Shown here: positions 34,340 to 39,706 of the stretch, one piece after another
How positions within the stretch are numbered: the stretch's first letter is position 1
How the letters are laid out: every line of letters starts with the position of its first letter
DNA from: Limnohabitans sp. 2KL-51
GTDB taxonomy: Bacteria > Pseudomonadota > Gammaproteobacteria > Burkholderiales > Burkholderiaceae_C
Assembly (NCBI RefSeq): GCF_003063645.1
Contig: NZ_NESJ01000029.1
Span: 1 to 39,706 of the forward strand
DNA: 39,706 nt
Direction: 5' to 3'
The notes under the pieces: model-generated
The model's database searches: none
Told to the model about the DNA's origin: nothing
Seen by the model: only the letters and a program-made list of their open reading frames with translations
Translations under genes and position numbers: made by a program

Positions 34340-35347
34340 ATGACCATCAAGTTGGGCATCAACGGATTCGGCCGCATCGGCCGCTTGGCGCTGCGCGCCG
34401 CCCTCAAGCACGGTTTCAATGACATCCAGATTTTGGGCATCAACGACCCCAAGCCCGCCGACTACCTGGCCTACATGCTCAAGTTCGACAGCGTGCACGG
34501 GCGTTTTGATGGCACGGTGGACTTCACCGAAGACACGTTGATCGTCAACGGCAAGAAGATCAAGCTCTCGCATGAGCGCGACGCCCACAACCTGCAGTGG
34601 GGCGCTATGGGCGTGGACACCGTGCTCGAATGCACAGGCCACTACCTGACCGAGCCCACCAGCCAAATGCACATCGTGGCTGGCGCAAAAAAGGTCGTGA
34701 TCTCGGCTCCTTCCAAAGACAGCATCCCCATGTTCGTCTATGGTGTGAACCACAAAAAATACGCAGGCGAAGCCATCGTGTCGAATGCGTCATGCACCAC
34801 AAACTGCTTGGCCCCCGTGGTGAAAGTGCTCAACGACAAATGGGGCATCAAGCGCGGCCTCATGACCACGGTGCACGCCGCCACCGCCAGCCAGATGACC
34901 GTGGACAGCTCTTCGCGCAAAGACTGGCGTGGTGGCCGTGGCATCCTCGAAAACATCATCCCCAGCAGCACGGGTGCCGCCAAGGCCGTGGGCGTGGTGA
35001 TTCCCGAGATCAAGGGCAAGATCACCGGCATGGCGTTTCGCGTGCCCACGTCTGACGTGTCGGTGATTGACCTGACGGTGGAACTGAAAAGCGACGCGAG
35101 CTACGCCGAAATTTGCGCCGAGATGAAAGCGCAAAGCGAAGGGCCCCTGAAAGGCATTTTGGGGTACACCGAAGAAAAAGTCGTCTCCACCGACTTCCGA
35201 GGCGAGTCCTGCGCCAGCGTGTTCGATGCGACCGCCGGCATTGCCTTGGACAAGACCTTCGTCAAGATCGTTGCTTGGTACGACAACGAATGGGGCTACG
35301 CCAAGCAGTGCCTGGAGATGGTGCGGGTGGTGTCCAAGAAGAAGTGA
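34340..35347 (+). CDS. gap: Glyceraldehyde-3-phosphate dehydrogenase, type I
   Basis: GAPDH oxidises glyceraldehyde-3-phosphate to 1,3-bisphosphoglycerate with NAD. The 335-residue protein has the NAD-binding [18 protein letters not shown] and [19 protein letters not shown]. The Asp after the second beta strand points to NAD rather than NADP use. The catalytic Cys is in [15 protein letters not shown]. The [16 protein letters not shown] and [21 protein letters not shown] segments match the E. coli GapA-like type. The C-terminal [15 protein letters not shown] is intact. Tkt-gap is a common order in Burkholderiales. Confidence 0.97.
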   Translation: MTIKLGINGFGRIGRLALRAALKHGFNDIQILGINDPKPADYLAYMLKFDSVHGRFDGTVDFTEDTLIVNGKKIKLSHERDAHNLQWGAMGVDTVLECTGHYLTEPTSQMHIVAGAKKVVISAPSKDSIPMFVYGVNHKKYAGEAIVSNASCTTNCLAPVVKVLNDKWGIKRGLMTTVHAATASQMTVDSSSRKDWRGGRGILENIIPSSTGAAKAVGVVIPEIKGKITGMAFRVPTSDVSVIDLTVELKSDASYAEICAEMKAQSEGPLKGILGYTEEKVVSTDFRGESCASVFDATAGIALDKTFVKIVAWYDNEWGYAKQCLEMVRVVSKKK

Positions 35348-35359
35348 TCTGAACGGGCA

Positions 35360-35439
35360 GGCAGCGCCAGGGCTCCCCTCAGAGGCTCAGAGGCGCTTCG
35401 CTTTGCCACATCGCCCCTGCGGGGATCCCTGGCGCTGCC
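35360..35439. repeat. Large inverted-repeat element downstream of gap
   Basis: Perfect 13-bp arms GGCAGCGCCAGGG (35360-35372) and CCCTGGCGCTGCC (35427-35439) enclose 54 bp. These contain a tandem octamer CTCAGAGG (35378-35393) and an inner CCCC-TGC-GGGG hairpin (35414-35424). It may be an intergenic repeat or a folded 3' untranslated structure. Confidence 0.5.
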
Positions 35440-35455
35440 ATGGGGGGCATCGCTC

Positions 35456-35477
35456 AAAGCGCCTTCGGGCGCTTTTT
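35456..35477 (+). terminator. Intrinsic terminator after gap with UUCG loop
   Basis: Stem AAAGCGCC (35456-35463) pairs with GGCGCTTT (35468-35475) around a TTCG tetraloop closed by C-G, followed by TTTTT. It lies about 110 bp after the gap stop. Confidence 0.85.
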
Positions 35478-35539
35478 GCTTGTGTGCGGTCATGGCGGGG
35501 ATGCGGATGCCCCGGGGGAATTGCCGGCCTAGGCGACCT

Positions 35540-35809
35540 TCAGCGGTGCGTCGCAACTTTAGGCGTCCGTTGTAACGGCACATGAGAATTCGTCGCCTGA
35601 AGGCGCTCGGCCAGCCAGACCTTGATCACGGACTGCCGCGTAACCCCCAGTTTGCTGGCTTCGCGATCCAGCGAGTCAACCATCCATGTTGGGAAATCAA
35701 CATTTACCCGCTTGTGCTCCTGCAACACGCGCCTGGCTTTGGACAAGTCCAAAGAAGCCGTGATGTCTGCGCCATCATCAAACGCTTGCTCAAACTTTTT
35801 AGCTTTCAT
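35540..35809 (-). CDS. BrnA/CopG-type ribbon-helix-helix antitoxin
   Basis: This 89-residue protein starts MKAKKFEQAFDDGADITASL, the usual start of CopG-like antitoxins found with BrnT toxins. The N-terminal part likely wraps the toxin. The C-terminal ribbon-helix-helix, KRVNVDFPTWMVDSLDRE and GVTRQSVIKVWLAERL, likely binds operator DNA and represses the operon. A GAGG lies 11 bp upstream. The frame is also open to an ATG at 35866 that overlaps the preceding stop as ATGA, so a 19-residue longer form by coupled translation is possible. It is the third gene of the brnT cluster. Confidence 0.8.
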   Translation of the reverse strand: MKAKKFEQAFDDGADITASLDLSKARRVLQEHKRVNVDFPTWMVDSLDREASKLGVTRQSVIKVWLAERLQATNSHVPLQRTPKVATHR

Positions 35810-35862
35810 AAAGTGCCACCTCTTCTGTGCGTGCGCGACGTACGGCTGTTGCACTATTTCGT

Positions 35863-36129
35863 TCATGAAGCCGCCAAGCGTTTGCGCGTGGTGGTTTTTG
35901 TACGAACAGACAGAACTTGAGTTTCGTGAGCAAAAGCCAGCATGCTGGCCAAAGCCTTATTGACGGCTTCAGAAGTCGGAAACGCCTTCAGAATTTCGGG
36001 CTGCAACACCACGACATTGCTGCCCTGCGCGAAATGTTTAAGGTGCTTGCCGCGAACACCCTTGCCCAGTTGGTCGCGCTTCAATTCAGGAATATCCAGA
36101 TCAGCCATTTTTGTAGATGTCTTTTTCAT
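35863..36129 (-). CDS. Second antitoxin-like protein in the BrnT cluster
   Basis: This 88-residue basic protein has DLDIPELKRDQLGKGVRGKH, then NVVVLQPEILKAFPTSEAVNKAL. The pattern (VRGK..., G.NVV.L.P.....F..SE.VN.AL) matches small antitoxin-like proteins found beside type II toxins in proteobacteria. It overlaps brnT by 29 bp; a second ATG at 36108 would reduce this to 8 bp. GAAAGG lies about 9 bp before the first ATG. It ends in a Lys/Arg/Thr-rich tail. It sits exactly where BrnA is usually found, ahead of a separate CopG-like gene. Whether it binds BrnT is not shown by sequence. Confidence 0.7.
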   Translation of the reverse strand: MKKTSTKMADLDIPELKRDQLGKGVRGKHLKHFAQGSNVVVLQPEILKAFPTSEAVNKALASMLAFAHETQVLSVRTKTTTRKRLAAS

Positions 36130-36376
36130 ATCGGGTTGCCTTTCTTGCGCTGATGATTCGAATGCTGTTGCGACGCTCCGTGTGAACGACCACTAAAAGT
36201 CGCTCCTTATTTGAGATTCCATAAGTTCGGCTCCGGTCTTCATCCATTGAGTGATCAGAGTCCGAAAAAGTCAAGGCCAATGCATCTCCAAAAACGCTGA
36301 CAGCCTCGTCAAAAGACACGCCATGCTTGAGCAAGTTGCTTTGTGCTTTTTGATTATCCCATTCGAACTTGAACAT
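36101..36376 (-). CDS. brnT: BrnT-family ribonuclease toxin
   Basis: BrnT is a RelE-fold RNase of type II toxin-antitoxin systems that blocks translation under stress. The 91-residue protein is full length and starts MFKFEWDNQKAQSNLLKHGV, with AAGGA before the ATG. The family's signature features are FEWDNQKAQSNLLKHGVSFD, VFGDALALTFSDSDHSMDEDR, LLVVVHTERRNSIRIISARKAT and the late YEKDIYKNG, which together hold the expected His/Arg/Lys catalytic residues. It is the promoter-proximal gene, as usual for brnTA. About 105 bp separate it from the GMC dehydrogenase stop. No clear operator was recognised there. Confidence 0.88.
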   Translation of the reverse strand: MFKFEWDNQKAQSNLLKHGVSFDEAVSVFGDALALTFSDSDHSMDEDRSRTYGISNKERLLVVVHTERRNSIRIISARKATRYEKDIYKNG

Positions 36377-36481
36377 GCGGGTTCCTTACATTGAAGTTCT
36401 CAGCCGTCCGCCCCGATTAATTCTATGCTCGCTGAGCAGGCCGCTTGGGTGAGACCTTGAGACGAGCGGGCCTTCAAGAAC

Positions 36482-38113
36482 TCACCAACCAGGAAAATCC
36501 ACAAGATCCCTAGAAGGGATTGATGTCTGGCTGCCCCGAATCCAATCCGCTGCCTTCTCCGCAATCATGATCGTCGGGGCGTTGGTGTTGCCGCTCACGA
36601 TGCGCGGCATGACCGACGCGTCGACCACGCGCAGGCCCGGTACGCCGTGCACGCGCAGCTGAGCATCGACCACCGCCATGTCGTCTTGCCCCATGCGGCA
36701 GGTGCCTACCGGGTGGTAGACCGTGTCGGCGTGTTGGCGTATCCAGTGTTCGAGTTGTTCGTCGCTGAGCGCATCGGCAGACGCTGCCCACTCTTTGCCA
36801 TACGCGGCCAAGGCGGGTTGGGCCAGGATGCGCTGGGCTTGGCGAACCCCGTCGCGCAAGCGCTGCAAATCTCGCGGGTCGCTCAAAAACTGGGGGTCAA
36901 TCAGCGGTGCGCTGTTCGGGTTGCGGTCGGCCAATTGAACGCGGCCACGGCTGTCGGGTTGCAACAAGCACACATGCAAAGAGTAGCCATGCCCCAGCGT
37001 GAGTTGGCGGCCGTGGTCCACCAGTTTGGCCACCACAAAGTGCAGCTGAATGTCGGGGTGCGCCTCTTCAGGTCGGCTTTTGTAAAACGCACCGCCTTCT
37101 GCGAAGTTGGTGGTGAGCGGCCCCTTGCGGTGCTGCCGCCATGCCCACAGGGCTTGCAAGGTGTGCCATGTGCCCCGGGGTGAGACGCCGATCAAATCGG
37201 TGTGACCCGGCGCATCGGCCACCAGCACTGCGTCCGGGTGGTCGTGCAGGTTTTCGCCCACGCCGGGCAAGTCGCGCAGCACCTCGATGCCCAGGCTTTG
37301 CAAATGCGCAGCAGGCCCAAGACCTGAGCGCATGAGGATGGCGGGTGACTGAAAAGCGCCTGCACTCAAAATGATTTCGCGCCGAGCAGTCAGGGTCTGT
37401 GCCTTGCCACCCTGCAAGGTGTGCACTTGCCGCGCCACGCCATCTACCAAACCAATGCGGTCCACGGTGATGCCGGTCATGACGTGCAAGTTGGGTCTGC
37501 CAAGGTTGGGGGTGAGGTAGCCCTTGGCCGCGCTGAAGCGCTCGCCAGCCTTTTGCGTGACTTGGTACAGGCCCACGCCTTCTTGTGTAGGGCCATTGAA
37601 GTCAGCGGTGTGCGTCAAGCCCGCTTGCACACCCGCCTCAACAAAACGCTTGGCGAACGCATTGGGGCTTTGCAGATCGGCCACGTTCAAAGGGCCGTTT
37701 TGGCCATGCCATTTGTTTTGGATGCGCTCGTTGTGCTCGGCCTTCAAAAAGTAAGGCAAGACCTCGGACCAGGACCAGCCCGTGCAACCCATCTGGGCCC
37801 AGGTGTCGTAGTCAACCTGTTGGCCACGAATATAGGCCATCGCATTGGTGGAGCTGGAGCCCCCCAAGGTGCGGCCTCGCGGCTGAAAACCGATGCGGCC
37901 GTTCAAGCCGGGCTGCGGCACGGTGTTCAGGCCTTGCGAGACGATTTCGGTGCGGGCCATGAGCGCGATGCCCGCTGGGCAATGGATCAAGGCGCTGGTG
38001 TCGGGCGGCCCGGCCTCGATCAGGGCGACCTGCACAGCAGGGTCTTCGCTCAAACGGGCTGCCAGCACACAACCGGCTGAGCCACCGCCCACGATCACGT
38101 AGTCAAATTCCAT
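36482..38113 (-). CDS. GMC-family FAD alcohol dehydrogenase (AlkJ/choline-dehydrogenase-like)
   Basis: This 543-residue protein starts [20 protein letters not shown] with a GGGGGG-AATTC ribosome site; the longer frame upstream is ignored. It has the FAD-binding GxGxxG (residues 9-14), GMC signature 1 in [18 protein letters not shown] and signature 2 in [16 protein letters not shown]. The catalytic His is in HPVGTCRMG, followed by [17 protein letters not shown] at the C-terminus. Members oxidise alcohols to aldehydes and pass electrons to the quinone pool. Its divergent position beside an alkane monooxygenase argues for an AlkJ-like role on primary medium-chain alcohols, though a choline-type substrate cannot be excluded. 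Confidence 0.88.
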   Translation of the reverse strand: MEFDYVIVGGGSAGCVLAARLSEDPAVQVALIEAGPPDTSALIHCPAGIALMARTEIVSQGLNTVPQPGLNGRIGFQPRGRTLGGSSSTNAMAYIRGQQVDYDTWAQMGCTGWSWSEVLPYFLKAEHNERIQNKWHGQNGPLNVADLQSPNAFAKRFVEAGVQAGLTHTADFNGPTQEGVGLYQVTQKAGERFSAAKGYLTPNLGRPNLHVMTGITVDRIGLVDGVARQVHTLQGGKAQTLTARREIILSAGAFQSPAILMRSGLGPAAHLQSLGIEVLRDLPGVGENLHDHPDAVLVADAPGHTDLIGVSPRGTWHTLQALWAWRQHRKGPLTTNFAEGGAFYKSRPEEAHPDIQLHFVVAKLVDHGRQLTLGHGYSLHVCLLQPDSRGRVQLADRNPNSAPLIDPQFLSDPRDLQRLRDGVRQAQRILAQPALAAYGKEWAASADALSDEQLEHWIRQHADTVYHPVGTCRMGQDDMAVVDAQLRVHGVPGLRVVDASVMPRIVSGNTNAPTIMIAEKAADWIRGSQTSIPSRDLVDFPGW

Positions 38114-38123
38114 GAATTCCCCC

Positions 38124-38147
38124 CGTCCAAATGTTTTGTACGTCCAA
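38124..38147. promoter_or_regulatory. Direct repeat in the alkB-GMC divergent region
   Basis: CGTCCAA occurs at 38124-38130 and 38141-38147, 17 bp apart, in the leader of the GMC dehydrogenase gene. Tandem direct sites can bind AraC- or LuxR-type activators. The rest of the 215-bp divergent region shows no clear promoter boxes. Confidence 0.25.
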
Positions 38148-38328
38148 TATAAGGGCTCAAGCGTGTCGCGGCGTGTCTTGTGTGCATCAGGGTTTTTCCC
38201 AGCAAGCCCCTCGTCATGGCGACATCTCGTTGGCCCCAAAATCCCTCACAATGGCACCACATTTGGAGACAAGTTATGCGTGCCGTCCTTGAGTTTGTTG
38301 GCCCGAAACGCTTCAGCAGGCATCAGCC

Positions 38329-39480
38329 GTGAACAGTCCAAGCATCCCACTCGACGAGGCTTGGCAAGACAAGCGCTGGTGGTGGCTGCTGAGCCCTGCC
38401 ATCCCGTTGGCGTTCACGGGGTCTTTGCTGGCCTTCGTCTGGTCAGGCCAATGGTGGTGCATGCTGCTGGCCCCGTTGGTCATCCATGTCTTGTTGCCCG
38501 TCCTTGACTGCGTGTTGGGCGAAGACTTCAGCAACCCACCCGAGTCGGCGGTGGCTCAACTCGAACAGGATGTGTTTTACCGCGCCATGGTGTGGGCCTA
38601 TGTGCCCCTGCAAATGATCGGCACGGTTTTGGGCGCCTGGATCGCGGTTACTCAGCCGCTGCCCTGGTTTGGTTATGCCGCCTTGGTGTTGACGGTCGGT
38701 GCCATCAACGGCGTGGGCATCGGCACTGCGCATGAACTGGGCCACAAAAAGGAGGCCCTGGACCGGTGGCTGTCCAAGGTCGCCTTGGCGCCCAGTGCGT
38801 ATGGCCACTTTTTTGTGGAGCACAACCGGGGTCACCACAAACGGGTGGCCACCCCGGAAGACCCAGCGAGCGCACGCATGGGCGAAAGCTTTTGGGCTTT
38901 TTTGCCGCGCTCGGTGTGGGGCAGCCTGCAGTCGGCCTGGACATTGGAGCAAGAGCGTTTGAACAAACTGGGCATGAACGTTTGGCATCCCCAAAACCAC
39001 AATCTGCAGGCTTGGGGCCTGACGCTGGTTTTGTTTGGCGCTCTGGTGGCATGGCTGGGCTGGATGGCTTTGCCCTTTTTGGTGCTGCAGGCCGTGTACG
39101 CGGCCTCGATGCTGGAGGTGGTGAATTACATCGAGCATTACGGTTTGCTCCGTCAAAAAGACAAAGCCGGACGCTATGTGCGCTGCGAGCCCGAGCACTC
39201 TTGGAACAGCAACCACTTGGTGGGCAACCTTGTGTTGTACCAACTGCAAAGGCATTCGGACCACCACGCACACCCCAGTCGGAGATACCAGGCGCTGCGA
39301 CATTTCGAGTCTGCACCGCAACTGCCCGCAGGCTACGCGACCATGATTTCAGTGGCTTATTGCCCACCGCTCTGGTTTGCCTGGATGGACCACCGCGTGA
39401 TGGCGCACTATGGCGGGGATTTGGGGCTGGTCAATCTGCAGACATCGGCTCGGCAAAGACTCATTCGGCGATGGGCCTGA
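38329..39480 (+). CDS. alkB: AlkB-type alkane 1-monooxygenase
   Basis: This integral membrane di-iron enzyme hydroxylates the terminal methyl of alkanes, using rubredoxin as electron donor. The 383-residue protein starts at GTG with AGCAGG 8 bp upstream. It has about six membrane segments and all the family His motifs: HELGHKK near residue 134, EHNRGHHKRVATPEDPASA near 163, NYIEHYGL near 266 and LQRHSDHHAHPSRRYQ near 305. Length is normal for AlkB. It is divergent from a GMC alcohol dehydrogenase, the next step of alkane breakdown. No rubredoxin or rubredoxin reductase gene lies in the window, so electrons must come from elsewhere in the genome. Confidence 0.92.
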   Translation: MNSPSIPLDEAWQDKRWWWLLSPAIPLAFTGSLLAFVWSGQWWCMLLAPLVIHVLLPVLDCVLGEDFSNPPESAVAQLEQDVFYRAMVWAYVPLQMIGTVLGAWIAVTQPLPWFGYAALVLTVGAINGVGIGTAHELGHKKEALDRWLSKVALAPSAYGHFFVEHNRGHHKRVATPEDPASARMGESFWAFLPRSVWGSLQSAWTLEQERLNKLGMNVWHPQNHNLQAWGLTLVLFGALVAWLGWMALPFLVLQAVYAASMLEVVNYIEHYGLLRQKDKAGRYVRCEPEHSWNSNHLVGNLVLYQLQRHSDHHAHPSRRYQALRHFESAPQLPAGYATMISVAYCPPLWFAWMDHRVMAHYGGDLGLVNLQTSARQRLIRRWA

Positions 39481-39506
39481 TTGTTCTGCCCTCTTTAAGG
39501 CTGTAA

Positions 39507-39605
39507 CAACATCCAAGGGATGGCTTTTTTGTAGGAGCCCACCCCGTGGGCGATGGCTTTGAGGGCGTGTTCCACGCCCATCGCCCACGGGGTGGGCTCC
39601 TGGTA
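39507..39605. repeat. Palindromic intergenic element, copy 2 (core inverted)
   Basis: From 39525 the sequence TTTTTTGTAGGAGCCCACCCC is the same as copy 1, and the closing arm GGGGTGGGCTCCT ends near 39601. The core reads GGGCGTGTTCCACGCCC, the reverse complement of the copy 1 core. The left flank CAACAT..CAAG.GAT.GC matches copy 1 in direct orientation. It lies 26 bp after the alkB stop. The remaining bases to 39706 (about 100 bp) show a T-rich stretch and no gene. Confidence 0.7.
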
Positions 39606-39706
39606 TGGATTGACCTGTCAATAGGTGCCGGTTGTTTTTCAGCTTTCTCTCTCTGTTTCTTTTGTCTTCTCGGTCAGTGACTGTGGATCAGGGACTACGA
39701 GGCTGA

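Noticed and set aside
35378..35393. Tandem CTCAGAGG as a possible CRISPR or satellite seed
   Set aside because: Only two units with no spacers; better explained as part of the inverted-repeat element after gap.

Overview
The window is bacterial chromosome with high GC, dense packing and many ATGA or TGATG start/stop overlaps. Gene content and order (dprA back to back with def-fmt; pgk, pyk, fba, purC, then purE-purK-sua5; EamA-tsaB-rimI-UDG; tkt-gap) look like a betaproteobacterium of the order Burkholderiales, most likely family Comamonadaceae (Limnohabitans/Rhodoferax-like). That placement comes from memory of gene order and protein flavour, not from a search. No rRNA, tRNA, CRISPR array, insertion sequence or prophage was seen.

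Region 1 (1-6629) is an envelope and secreted-protein block. It holds the tail of an unknown gene, an FG-GAP/VCBS repeat lipoprotein, an S41 protease lipoprotein, a low-complexity hypothetical protein, a four-repeat PKD-type lipoprotein, a small lipoprotein and a soluble lytic transglycosylase. Region 2 (6661-9059) has a large TPR membrane protein coupled to a DUF2304 membrane protein. Region 3 (9038-13662) has dprA divergent from a class I glutamine amidotransferase, followed by def, fmt and an azlC-azlD exporter pair. Region 4 (13779-20318) is lower glycolysis (pgk, pyk, fba) interrupted by a fatty-acid desaturase on the other strand, then purC.

Region 5 (20385-25259) has a small membrane protein, an Mpo1-like (DUF962) membrane protein, a thioredoxin-TPR chaperone (CnoX/YbbN) divergent from purE-purK, and a long-form Sua5. 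Region 6 (25381-28627, minus strand) holds a secreted alpha/beta-hydrolase lipoprotein, a SemiSWEET and the PBP4-type peptidase DacB. Region 7 (28717-31965) is a tight plus-strand operon: EamA transporter, tsaB, rimI and a divergent family-4-like uracil-DNA glycosylase. Sua5 and TsaB both serve tRNA t6A synthesis. Region 8 (32146-35347) is tkt and gap, so five central-carbon enzymes sit within 22 kb. Region 9 (35540-39480) is accessory: a BrnT toxin with two antitoxin-like genes, then a GMC alcohol dehydrogenase divergent from an AlkB-type alkane monooxygenase, which together suggest oxidation of alkanes to aldehydes.

The most interesting non-coding signals are these: two copies of an ~80-bp palindromic intergenic element whose left flanks match directly while the asymmetric core is inverted; a 20-bp palindrome upstream of the secreted hydrolase; a CCGAC-N6-GTCGG operator-like site at the desaturase promoter; a terminator hairpin inside the purC leader; and several other REP-like hairpins. 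Among genes, the three-gene BrnT module and the uracil-DNA glycosylase with altered active-site motifs deserve a second look. No clearly novel multi-gene system was found.
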